From contig JAQWBK010000040.1 in the NCBI GenBank assembly GCA_028706415.1, positions 1-13,424 of the forward strand: a stretch of DNA of 13,424 bases, in the 5' to 3' direction. Numbering within the stretch: the stretch's first letter is position 1; every line of letters starts with the position of its first letter. The position numbers and the translations under genes were made by a program. This stretch comes from Oscillospiraceae bacterium. GTDB taxonomy: Bacteria > Bacillota > Clostridia > Oscillospirales > Acutalibacteraceae. This document shows positions 1-6,844 of the stretch, one piece after another. The notes beneath the pieces are model-generated. The model was not told the DNA's origin. It did not search any database and saw nothing but the letters and a program-made list of their open reading frames with translations.

Positions 1-100
1 GGCGGAGGAGGAGAGCGGGCTGACGCCCGCCGACGACAACAACGCTGTATGGCGGAAAACAGACCGCAAAGATGTCTTGATTTTTACTTGAGATTAGTAT
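1..100. repeat. Right part of a MITE-like inverted-repeat element (copy 1, cut by window start)
   Basis: Bases 1-74 are the exact reverse complement of 4615-4688. The similarity continues imperfectly to about base 100, where both copies end in a related terminal sequence (81-100, ending TTGAGATTAGTA plus T). The GC-rich interior contains a perfect 6-bp hairpin, GCGGGC/GCCCGC, at 15-30. The left end lies outside the window. The terminus and TA-ended boundary match the complete copy at 4591-4745, so this is the same element in the opposite orientation. No coding capacity is visible, as expected of a non-autonomous element. Confidence 0.75.
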
Positions 101-102
101 CA

Positions 103-321
103 TACTAATCCCTGATTAAAAACGTTCAAATACTAATCTCAAATAAAAGGAACGATAAAATTGTCGCTCAAGATGCGTTCTTCTTTAAAGAACGAATCGC
201 TCCATTTTATTGGCTTTTATTATTGAGATTAGTATTATATTTGCGAGAATGTTTTTTGTTTGTTAAGGCCGACACAAAAAATCCGCGGTAACCTTATCAA
301 TATTTTAGTCGGATATTAGTA
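103..321. mobile_element. Probable older MITE-like element interrupted by a second one
   Basis: The left end at 103-121 reads TACTAATCCCTGATTAAAA. The right end at 303-321, reverse complemented, reads TACTAATATCCGACTAAAA. These match at 15 of 19 positions and both begin with TA. They resemble the termini of the neighbouring elements but have diverged. Between them sits the complete inner element 131-234, so the outer one would be about 115 bp without its insertion. The left end directly abuts copy 1, giving the palindrome ATTAGTATCATACTAAT at 94-110. The whole stretch 1-328 holds repeats only and no supportable gene. Confidence 0.5.
131..234. mobile_element. MITE-like element of 104 bp with about 20-bp terminal inverted repeats
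   Basis: The left terminus is TACTAATCTCAAATAAAAGG (131-150). The right terminus (214-234) reverse complements to nearly the same sequence, beginning TACTAATCTCAA and ending TAAAAG. The interior is itself an imperfect palindrome: GATAAAATT...CCATTTTAT and GCGTTC...GAACG around a short AT-rich loop near 181-190, so the whole element can fold into one long hairpin. Both ends start in TA, consistent with TA-target insertion as in IS630/Tc1-mariner relatives; the family assignment is inferred. No transposase is present. Confidence 0.65.
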
Positions 322-328
322 TTATAAC

Positions 329-1264
329 CTATTTCTGCTGTATATCGTCTTGATTGCTTTGGGCCTGAATTTGCTGCTTATTATCTCGTTTGCTTTTCTT
401 AATAGCTAAGCGGATGATAATCAGGGTGACAAGGGCGATAACTGCCATTATCAACAAGAAAGGCAGCGAACTGACAAAGTATACGAAAAGGTTTTGGCAG
501 GCCTTGCCGATAGAATTAACATTTTCTGAAAGATTTTCACCGATTTCCTGCCACATGCTCCGGTCTTTGGCGGGCGTTTCCCGCTCTACTTCATAAACAT
601 TCATTGTAACTGTGCTGTAATCAATGAGATCATCGTATGTACGAAGTTGTGACTCTAAGGATTCCAGCTCATGACGGACATCTGTCAGTTGATTTTGTAT
701 TGTGATAATATCGTTCAGGTTATTAGCGGCTTCCAATAATCTGAGCAGACTATCCTGTTCGGTTTTTAATGCCTTTATGCGGCTCTGTTTATCCACATAA
801 TCCAGGGTTACATCCTTGCTTCCCTCGGACTTTTCGGTTACATTCCCAAGGGAAGATACTTTGTTTGTGAAATCATCCAGCTTGTCGGAAGGAATACGGA
901 TGGTAAGCGATGCATAGCGGTCAGTGTCATACGAATAACTATTTCCCGTTATCTCAGAAGTCTGAATGAACCCGCCGAACAGATTAATTTCCTTTCTGAG
1001 CTCGGAAATAAAAGTATCAAATTTGCGTGTTTCGAGTCTAAGTTTGACATCCTTGATTAGTTTGCGCTTTTTTAAATCACTACTGATATTTCCCTGTTCC
1101 ATTTCTGAATTCTGGGTTAAGCCGGTGGTAACGCCCGCCTGATCCTCCTGATATGTGGGAGAACCGCTCTGTTTAATATTTGCGGCGCAGGCAGTAACAA
1201 ACAAGCACAGTACGATAAAAATACAGATAAGTGATATTTTGCGTTTCAATTGAATGCCCCCCAT
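329..1264 (-). CDS. DUF4349 domain-containing membrane lipoprotein
   Basis: This is a predicted surface-anchored protein of unknown biochemical role. A hydrophobic signal segment (about residues 10-25) ends in the lipobox V23-T24-A25-C26, so Cys26 should be lipidated. The extracytoplasmic DUF4349 domain follows (about residues 65-220). Its last third, roughly 158-210, is rich in heptad-like Leu/Glu/Gln and probably coiled coil. A single transmembrane helix (about 259-286) and a basic, Gln-rich cytoplasmic tail close the protein, which is the usual DUF4349 architecture. An in-frame TTG at 1249 would give an N-terminus of MKRKISL preceded by a G-rich ribosome-binding-like stretch, and it is a credible alternative start to the ATG at 1264. 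The gene stands alone, divergent from the reductase operon, with repeats just beyond its 3' end. The family is confident; the function is not known. Confidence 0.85.
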   Translation of the reverse strand: MGGIQLKRKISLICIFIVLCLFVTACAANIKQSGSPTYQEDQAGVTTGLTQNSEMEQGNISSDLKKRKLIKDVKLRLETRKFDTFISELRKEINLFGGFIQTSEITGNSYSYDTDRYASLTIRIPSDKLDDFTNKVSSLGNVTEKSEGSKDVTLDYVDKQSRIKALKTEQDSLLRLLEAANNLNDIITIQNQLTDVRHELESLESQLRTYDDLIDYSTVTMNVYEVERETPAKDRSMWQEIGENLSENVNSIGKACQNLFVYFVSSLPFLLIMAVIALVTLIIIRLAIKKSKRDNKQQIQAQSNQDDIQQK

Positions 1265-1498
1265 TTTTCAATTTTATAACAATAATAATTGCTAACACCC
1301 TTAAAATAGATTATAATAATTTCCGGTATATTAATCATGGCAAGAGTATAGCTTTTGATGAAGCAACTGCTAACGCGACTGCGATGCATACCTAAAATAC
1401 TTGATAATGTAAGTTTAATGTGCATCAATTATATCATAAGCAAACATATTTTACACTATTTATTACAATATTGAGAATTTTGGTTAAAAATATTGATT

Positions 1499-1535
1499 CA
1501 TGTCCTTTTGGGGGCATGAATCCCGAAAGGATATG
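1499..1535. promoter_or_regulatory. Imperfect palindrome over the reductase ribosome binding site (candidate operator/hairpin)
   Basis: The left arm 1499-1513 (CATGTCCTTTTGGGG) and the right arm 1521-1535 (reverse complement CATATCCTTTCGGGA) agree at 12 of 15 positions or better around a short loop. The right arm contains GAAAGGA (1525-1531), the ribosome binding site of the reductase at 1544. As RNA the structure could therefore mask translation initiation; as DNA it is a dyad suited to a dimeric regulator. Bases 1499-1516 nearly repeat 4535-4553, at the start of the AraC-type gene. Part of that resemblance could come from the shared ribosome-binding sequence. Confidence 0.4.
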
Positions 1536-1543
1536 AATTTAAT

Positions 1544-2680
1544 ATGGTGTACAAGAAAATTGAAAATCTTGGAATATCGGTTTCAAATCTGGGATTCGGT
1601 TGTATGCGTTTCCCGACGGATCAAAACGGCGAAATCGATGAAAATCAATCACAGAAAATGATAGATTTGGCATACGAGAAAGGAGTCCGATATTTTGACA
1701 CCGCATATGTATATCATGGCGGAAAAAGCGAAATATTTGTCGGAAAGGCCCTTTCAAAATATGAGCGAAGCAGCTATTATCTTGCCACCAAGCTGGCACT
1801 CTGGGATGTAAAAAGCCTGGAGGATGCAAGGCAGATATTTGATGAACAACTCGAAAAGCTGGGAATGGACTACATAGATTTTTATCTTCTTCACAGCCTT
1901 AATAAAGGATTATGGAACAAATCGGTTGAGCTGGGTATCCCCGAATATTTTGAAAATCTGAAAGCAGAGGGGAAAATAAAATATTTAGGGTTTTCATTCC
2001 ATGATGAATACGAGGTGTTTAAAGATATAATCACCTATAAACCATGGGATTTCTGCCAGATACAGCTCAATTACATGGATGTAAACGAGCAGGCAGGCAT
2101 GAAGGGTTATCACCTTGCCCAAATCCTTGGAATTCCTGTAATTGTGATGGAGCCGATAAAAGGCGGTCTGCTGTCAAATCTGCCTGATGATATTGTCTGT
2201 GAACTCCACCGATATGACCCGAATGCATCGGTCGCTTCATGGGCGTTGAGATGGGTTGCAAGTTTGCCTCATGTGAAAATTATATTAAGCGGCATGTCGT
2301 CATTAGAACATGTTGAGGATAATCTTAATACATTTGAAAAGCCAAATCCGCTGAGTGGGGAAGAGCAGGAGCTTGTGCTAAAGGTATCTGAAATGATGAG
2401 TAATAGGGTTAACAACGGTTGCACCGGCTGCGCTTACTGTATGCCTTGCCCCCAAGGTGTGGATATACCCTACAACTTTAGAATTTGGAATACCTATGGT
2501 GTTTATCAAAATAAAGGTCAGACCCGGTGGTCATGGAATAATGATATTAGTCAAACCGCCAAAGCCGATAATTGCGTTTCATGCGGCTTATGCGAAGATG
2601 TATGCCCTCAAAAACTTGAAATAAGAAAGGATTTAAGCAGGCTAAAAGAAGAGCTTGACAGCCTGACTTGTGATATTTAA
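1544..2680 (+). CDS. Aldo/keto reductase with C-terminal iron-sulfur cluster domain
   Basis: This is a predicted cytoplasmic NAD(P)H-type oxidoreductase acting on a carbonyl or alcohol substrate that cannot be named. Residues 1-280 form the aldo/keto reductase TIM barrel with the expected catalytic tetrad: Asp52 and Tyr57 (in FDTAYVYH), Lys83 (ATKL) and His117 (LLHS). The C-terminal tail adds a ferredoxin-like region with CTGCAYCMPCP (Cys293, 296, 299, 302) and CVSCGLCEDVCP (Cys344, 347, 350, 354). These could bind one or two 4Fe-4S clusters, a layout common in anaerobe aldo/keto reductases. The length of 378 residues is normal for this subfamily. The ribosome binding site GAAAGGA at 1525-1531 supports the ATG at 1544. 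It is the first gene of a tight unit with the ECF S component. Confidence 0.92.
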   Translation: MVYKKIENLGISVSNLGFGCMRFPTDQNGEIDENQSQKMIDLAYEKGVRYFDTAYVYHGGKSEIFVGKALSKYERSSYYLATKLALWDVKSLEDARQIFDEQLEKLGMDYIDFYLLHSLNKGLWNKSVELGIPEYFENLKAEGKIKYLGFSFHDEYEVFKDIITYKPWDFCQIQLNYMDVNEQAGMKGYHLAQILGIPVIVMEPIKGGLLSNLPDDIVCELHRYDPNASVASWALRWVASLPHVKIILSGMSSLEHVEDNLNTFEKPNPLSGEEQELVLKVSEMMSNRVNNGCTGCAYCMPCPQGVDIPYNFRIWNTYGVYQNKGQTRWSWNNDISQTAKADNCVSCGLCEDVCPQKLEIRKDLSRLKEELDSLTCDI

Positions 2681-2684
2681 CTGT

Positions 2685-3206
2685 ATGAATACAAGAAAAA
2701 TAACGGTAGGCGGCCTTTTGATAGCAATGTCCATACTTCTGCCCCAGGCATTCCATTTAATGGGCTCCCCTCAGATGGGGCAGATATTATTACCGATGCA
2801 TCTGCCTGTTCTTCTGAGCGGCTTTATTTTGGGGCCGATTTTTGGGCTATTTTTGGGCATCGTCGCCCCACTGCTAAGCTCGCTCATCGCAAATATGCCG
2901 CCCCCTCACATACTCCCTTTTATGGTATTGGAGCTTGCCGGTTACGGATTTGCCAGTGGTCTGCTTTATAAAATGTTGGGCAAAAATAAGTATGGAATTA
3001 TCATAACCCTTATCATTGCATTGATTTTCGGAAGGCTGATATATGCAATAACAATTTTCGTTGCCGCGAATTTGCTGCACATATCGGATCTTGGGGTGAT
3101 TGTGGTGATTAACGCGACGATTAAAGGGGTTTACGGAATAATAGCCCAGTTAATCATAATACCCCCGCTGATATATGCTCTTAGAAAAAGTGAAAGGTTG
3201 GATTAG
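2685..3206 (+). CDS. ECF transporter S component, substrate unknown
   Basis: This small integral membrane protein is predicted to be the substrate-binding S component of an energy-coupling-factor importer. It would need the shared T (EcfT) and two ATPase (EcfA) subunits encoded elsewhere, since none is in the window. About five or six hydrophobic helices are visible. The stretch from PMHLPVLLSGF through GPIFGLFLGIVAPLLSSL to ANMPP is typical of S components in Clostridia. The ATG at 2685 (MNTRKITVGG) is chosen because basic residues then directly precede helix 1. An upstream in-frame GTG at 2670 would overlap the reductase by 11 bp. Neither start has a strong ribosome binding site, suggesting translational coupling to the reductase. 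The specificity (vitamin, metabolite or other) cannot be deduced. Confidence 0.85.
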   Translation: MNTRKITVGGLLIAMSILLPQAFHLMGSPQMGQILLPMHLPVLLSGFILGPIFGLFLGIVAPLLSSLIANMPPPHILPFMVLELAGYGFASGLLYKMLGKNKYGIIITLIIALIFGRLIYAITIFVAANLLHISDLGVIVVINATIKGVYGIIAQLIIIPPLIYALRKSERLD

Positions 3207-3267
3207 TATAAGTTTTCCAACCCAACCTACCGTAACTTACCATCCACCAGGAAGGAAGGAAATAAAC

Positions 3268-3669
3268 ATGTCACCCGAATTAAACAAGGCAAAAAGAAGG
3301 CTGATTGAGGGCGAATATTCCTTTGTGTTAATAAACGGAGATGAGGAATATGTATCCTCATCGAAGGGGATTGCGCCCATAATTTCTCTGTTGGAAAGCT
3401 CACCCGAACTGCTGAAGGGGGCTTCGGTGGCGGATAAGGTGATAGGTAAAGCCGCTGCATTATTACTCATTTACGGCGGAGTTAAAGAAATATTCACCGA
3501 AGTTATCAGCTCGCATGGAATTTTAGTGCTCGAAAGCGAAAAAAAAATAATTGAATTTGAAAAGCAGGTGCAGTATATTGTAAACAGAGCGGGAACCGGA
3601 ATGTGTCCAATGGAAAAACGCGTCCTTGAAATTGACGATCCAACTAAAGGGTATCAGGCTCTATCGTGA
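3268..3669 (+). CDS. DUF1893 domain-containing protein
   Basis: This is a 133-residue soluble protein of the DUF1893 family, which includes Thermotoga maritima TM1506 and is reported to have a cytidine-deaminase-like fold. No enzymatic activity is established that I can name. Recognisable features are the N-terminal segment LIEGEYSFVLINGDEEYVSSSKG..., the central ADKVIGKAAALLLIYGGVKEIFTEVIS, and the C-terminal CPMEKRVLEIDDPTKGYQAL. The ORF stays open upstream to 3175, but the ATG at 3268 sits after a clear AGGAAGGAAGGA ribosome binding site and fits the family N-terminus. The 61-bp gap from the ECF gene contains a small inverted repeat (AGGTTGG at 3195-3201, CCAACCT at 3222-3228). The last 26 bp overlap the convergent regulator. 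Its neighbours suggest a shared small-molecule pathway, unproven. Confidence 0.85.
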   Translation: MSPELNKAKRRLIEGEYSFVLINGDEEYVSSSKGIAPIISLLESSPELLKGASVADKVIGKAAALLLIYGGVKEIFTEVISSHGILVLESEKKIIEFEKQVQYIVNRAGTGMCPMEKRVLEIDDPTKGYQALS

Positions 3670-4537
3670 TAACCCCATCCCGGCTGGTTCTACCCTTGCT
3701 CGTTTTATTCTTGCGGTATTTGGTAGGCGTCATTCCGCAGCGCTTGGAAAACACCTTGCTGAAATAATTTTGATCCGGATATCCACAGCTTTCGGCTATT
3801 TCTTTAACAGATTTTGATGTACCGCTAAGCAAAAGCTTTGCCGTTTGTATACGGATATAGGTAAGATATTCAATTATACCCACCCCGAAATTTGCCTTGA
3901 ATGCCGTCATTATGCTTGTCCTACTGCAAAAGAATTTTAAACAGATACTTTCAATGGTTATATTTCGCGAATAATTCTCGTCCAAATATTCTTTTATTTT
4001 ATCGGATAGGTCGGTTTTATTAAGATGAAACCGGTTGCTTAAAGATATATACTTGGAGCATATATCCATAATTTTCATACAAGATAATATTTTATCCTGT
4101 TCACATATAAATACTTGGTTGGCGGCTTGAATAAGCTCCTCCTTATTTGAGACAAGGTGAGAGGTGCTGTTTATAATGTTTTCTCGGCTGGTGTCGCTTG
4201 TGTCTATGGTTTGACCCATCATTAAATAGCCCACAACATTCCCCAATATGTATAACGGAGCGACCGCCTCATACAAGCCGAAACAGCATTTATAAAGATA
4301 GACCTCGGGATTTTTACTCACCCTTTCAAACGCCTTACGGTCATTTTCCTTGCATTTATTAGATCCAACTTGATTTTGTTGAATCAGGCGGCAAAAGGCA
4401 GACTTTTCTTGGGGATAAGATACTATTTCCCTGTATTTCATGTCATGAATAGAAAGACGAAATCCCGAAATATTATGTAATTCACGCAGGATAGACTGCA
4501 ATTCCAGCCGATCATCATTAATCATCATAAGCTCCAT
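3644..4537 (-). CDS. AraC-family transcriptional regulator with PocR sensory domain
   Basis: This is a predicted one-component regulator. Residues about 12-155 match the PocR ligand-binding domain: a Cys-containing core with Cys49, Cys62 and Cys84-Cys85, then GLYEAVAPLYILGNVVGYLMMGQ. In other proteins such domains sense small metabolites and may bind metal through their cysteines. Residues about 180-276 are the AraC double helix-turn-helix, with the characteristic VKEIAESCGYPDQNYFSKVFSKRCGMTPTKYR near the end. The ATG at 4537 overlaps the end of an AAAGGA sequence. The in-frame ATG at 4528 sits about 10 bases after that site and may be the true start. The gene converges on, and overlaps, the DUF1893 gene. 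It is the likely regulator of the reductase/ECF/DUF1893 unit, supported by similar sequence upstream of both. Confidence 0.9.
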   Translation of the reverse strand: MELMMINDDRLELQSILRELHNISGFRLSIHDMKYREIVSYPQEKSAFCRLIQQNQVGSNKCKENDRKAFERVSKNPEVYLYKCCFGLYEAVAPLYILGNVVGYLMMGQTIDTSDTSRENIINSTSHLVSNKEELIQAANQVFICEQDKILSCMKIMDICSKYISLSNRFHLNKTDLSDKIKEYLDENYSRNITIESICLKFFCSRTSIMTAFKANFGVGIIEYLTYIRIQTAKLLLSGTSKSVKEIAESCGYPDQNYFSKVFSKRCGMTPTKYRKNKTSKGRTSRDGVITIEPDTL

Positions 4538-4590
4538 GTCCTTTCCGGGGGCAGACTAGTTTTTTAATTATGAGTTCTCTTTCAACCTAA

Positions 4591-4745
4591 TACTGATCTC
4601 AAATAAAAATCGAGCATCTTTGCGGTCTGTTTTCCGCCATACAGCGTTGTTGTCGTCGGCGGGCGTCAGCCCGCTCTCCTCCTCCGCCTTACATGACGAA
4701 AAACATCCTCGCAAATTTTGTCTCACCTTTTACTTGAGAACAGTA
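4591..4745. mobile_element. Complete MITE-like element (copy 2, 155 bp)
   Basis: The left terminus is TACTGATCTCAAATAAAA (4591-4608). The right terminus (4728-4745) reverse complements to TACTGTTCTCAAGTAAAA, matching the left at 16 of 18 positions. Both ends carry TA, compatible with TA-target duplication. The interior 4615-4688 is identical to the reverse complement of 1-74, including the GC-rich hairpin at 4659-4674, and contrasts sharply with the AT-rich flanks. No open reading frame is evident inside. It lies between the divergent AraC-type gene and the amino-sugar operon, so it may influence their promoters. The rest of the gene-free stretch 4538-4940 is AT-rich leader with one promoter. 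Confidence 0.75.
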
Positions 4746-4822
4746 TAACCGATCTTTTCTTATGAAATTATAGGAATATAATTATATATGAACAAAATTA
4801 CTAATTACCATACTATTTTACA

Positions 4823-4851
4823 TTGAACGGGGTGATAATGCAATATATAAT
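4823..4851 (+). promoter_or_regulatory. Sigma-A-type promoter of the amino-sugar operon
   Basis: A TTGAAC -35 box (4823-4828) and a perfect TATAAT -10 box (4846-4851) are separated by exactly 17 bases. They point towards the NahK-type gene at 4941 and predict a leader of roughly 80 bases. The region is AT-rich, so a chance match is possible, but spacing and both boxes are near consensus. I see no clear cre or NagR/GntR-type operator nearby. Confidence 0.6.
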
Positions 4852-4940
4852 TGTGTAAAGATTCTTTCCTTTTTGTGAAATAATCGTTTTTAGTTTTATC
4901 TCAAATTACAAATTATTGGGAAGGTACGGTAATATTAATA

Positions 4941-6038
4941 ATGTGTGATGTACAAACCATTTTGAAGTCTTTTATTTCGGATAAATTTATAAGCTCTGTA
5001 CCCTACGGCGAAGGCCATATAAACGATACTTATGCGGTCACCTTTGAAAGCAACAGCGGAGATCGATATCGTATGCTTCTGCAGCGCATAAACCATACTG
5101 TGTTTACCGACCCCTTGGGTCTTATGAATAACATAGATGGTGTAACTAAATTTTTAAAGAAAAAGATAATTGCCGCCGGCGGGGATGAAAATCGTGAAAC
5201 CCTTACGGTTATTCCCACAAAAACAGGCGAGTTATTCTATCATCACTCGGACGGAACCTATTGGCGTGTATATATTTTTATCGAAGATGCCATCACATAT
5301 CAGAGTTCCCGAAATCAGCAGGATTTCTACAACTGCGGGGTATGCTTTGGAAATTTCCAGCTTATGTTGTCGGATTTCGATACAAACGCACTAATTGAAA
5401 CCATTGCTGATTTTCACAATACCGTCAAACGGTTTGAGGCATTAAAATTGGCGATAAGTCAGGATCAAGCGGGAAGATTAAAGGATGTTCAGCCGGAAGT
5501 TGATTTTGCGCTTGAGCGTGAAAAATATACCGGTGCGATAATCGAAATGTTGGAAACCGGCAAAATACCTTATCGGGTTACACATAATGATACAAAGCTA
5601 AACAACATGATGATCGACAATGCAACCGGCGTGGGAATCTGTGTTATTGATCTTGATACAGTTATGCCGGGTGCCGCATGTTACGATTTTGGCGACAGCA
5701 TTCGGTTTGGAGCCAGTACGGCCGCCGAGGATGAGACAGATTTAGACAAGGTGTCAATGGACCTGGAACTGTTCGAGGTGTTTGCCAAGGGCTATTTAAG
5801 CGTTTCAAAAGGATTTTTAACCCCGGCAGAAGTTGAAAGCCTTGCCATTGGTGCGAAAATTATGACATTTGAATGTGGCATAAGGTTCCTTACAGATTAT
5901 TTGAATGGTGATAATTATTTTAAAATCCATCGTGAGCACCACAATCTCGATCGTTGTCGTACACAGTTTAAGCTGGTGGCCGATATGGAACAAAAAATGA
6001 GTCAAATGCAGGAAATCGTAAGAAAGAACTCATTGTAA
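4941..6038 (+). CDS. nahK: N-acetylhexosamine 1-kinase (NahK-like APH-fold phosphotransferase)
   Basis: It is predicted to phosphorylate the anomeric C1 hydroxyl of GlcNAc and/or GalNAc using ATP in the cytoplasm, giving the sugar 1-phosphate. The protein resembles Bifidobacterium longum NahK from end to end as I recall that sequence. Shared stretches include EPYGxGHINDTY near the N-terminus (here PYGEGHINDTY, about 21-31), the Brenner-type loop VTHNDTKLNN (His215, Asp217, Asn221) and the metal motif IDLDT (Asp237, Asp239). The stretch DFGDSIRFGAS and the ECGIRFLTDYLNGDNYF region also match. The length of 365 residues is normal. A GGGAAGG about 16 bases upstream is a distant ribosome binding site; the start is chosen because the N-terminus fits the family. 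It is the first gene of the amino-sugar operon, 34 bp before nagB. No lacto-N-biose phosphorylase is present, so its substrate source differs from the Bifidobacterium pathway. Confidence 0.83.
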   Translation: MCDVQTILKSFISDKFISSVPYGEGHINDTYAVTFESNSGDRYRMLLQRINHTVFTDPLGLMNNIDGVTKFLKKKIIAAGGDENRETLTVIPTKTGELFYHHSDGTYWRVYIFIEDAITYQSSRNQQDFYNCGVCFGNFQLMLSDFDTNALIETIADFHNTVKRFEALKLAISQDQAGRLKDVQPEVDFALEREKYTGAIIEMLETGKIPYRVTHNDTKLNNMMIDNATGVGICVIDLDTVMPGAACYDFGDSIRFGASTAAEDETDLDKVSMDLELFEVFAKGYLSVSKGFLTPAEVESLAIGAKIMTFECGIRFLTDYLNGDNYFKIHREHHNLDRCRTQFKLVADMEQKMSQMQEIVRKNSL

Positions 6039-6072
6039 AGATTCTCTTTAATTTAGAAAGGATGGTCATGTT

Positions 6073-6783
6073 ATGAGAATTATCCGTACCGAGGACTACA
6101 ATTCCATGAGCCGATGTGCAGCAAAGATAATGGCTGCACAGATTGTTCTAAAACCCGATTCCATATTTGGATTGGCTACCGGTTCCACGCCCATCGGCGC
6201 ATATAAACAGCTTATCGAGTGGTATAAAAATGGTGATTTGGATTTTTCCCTGGTTAAAACAATGAATCTTGATGAGTATTGCGGGCTCAGCGGCGATCAT
6301 GAACAGAGTTACCGTTATTTTATGAACCATCAGCTGTTTAACCATGTGAATATTGATATAAACAACACCGATGTACCAAACGGTATTGCAGATGATCTGC
6401 AGGCTGAATGTGAACGGTATGATGGATTAGTAAAGAGTTTCGGGGGCCTTGACCTGCAGCTGCTTGGAATAGGTCACAACGGACACATTGGATTTAATGA
6501 ACCCAACACCGAATTTGATAAAAACACCCATGTTGTTGATTTAAAGCAATCCACCATTGATGCGAATGCCCGCTTCTTTAAATCAATTGATGATGTTCCA
6601 AAGCAGGCCATCACAATGGGGAATAAATCTATAATGTCGGCAAAAAAAATCCTTTTGGTGGCAAGCGGCAAGGAGAAGAGGGATATATTGGAGCGGGCCT
6701 TATACGGTCCGATAACTCCCGAAGTGCCTGCCTCTGTGCTGCAGATGCATAATGATTTAACCGTTGTTTGCAGCGTAGAATAA
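6073..6783 (+). CDS. nagB: Glucosamine-6-phosphate deaminase
   Basis: It converts glucosamine-6-phosphate to fructose-6-phosphate and ammonia, the committed step that sends amino sugars into glycolysis. Conserved parts are the phosphate-binding LATGSTP (about 34-40), NLDEY with catalytic Asp67, and LGIGHNGHIGFNEP with His138 and Glu143. These correspond to Asp72, His143 and Glu148 of the E. coli enzyme. The E. coli Asp141 position is Asn136 here. The C-terminal GPITPEVPASVLQMH motif is intact. At 236 residues it is slightly short at the C-terminus, within the range of monofunctional Firmicute forms. The ribosome binding site AGAAAGGATGG ends eight bases before the ATG. The absence of nagA in the operon is notable. 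Confidence 0.95.
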   Translation: MRIIRTEDYNSMSRCAAKIMAAQIVLKPDSIFGLATGSTPIGAYKQLIEWYKNGDLDFSLVKTMNLDEYCGLSGDHEQSYRYFMNHQLFNHVNIDINNTDVPNGIADDLQAECERYDGLVKSFGGLDLQLLGIGHNGHIGFNEPNTEFDKNTHVVDLKQSTIDANARFFKSIDDVPKQAITMGNKSIMSAKKILLVASGKEKRDILERALYGPITPEVPASVLQMHNDLTVVCSVE

Positions 6784-6844
6784 GGCGCCTGCTGTAATAT
6801 TAGACCGGATGGACTTGAAAGGATATTTTGAAAGAGGTATTTAA

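Noticed and set aside
1..328. Repeats considered as a CRISPR array
   Set aside because: Repeats are inverted rather than direct, few, and without regular spacers; no cas genes are present.
1246..1428. 60-residue reading frame on the minus strand upstream of the DUF4349 gene
   Set aside because: No ribosome binding site or recognisable domain; it overlaps the start of the DUF4349 gene and lies in AT-rich promoter sequence.
3175..3267. Upstream extension of the DUF1893 reading frame overlapping the ECF gene
   Set aside because: The strong ribosome binding site and family-like N-terminus place the start at 3268; the extension looks non-coding in that frame.
100..4590. Block between inverted element copies considered as a composite transposon
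   Set aside because: No transposase or mobile cargo genes are present, and the elements are short non-autonomous repeats; enclosure may be coincidental.
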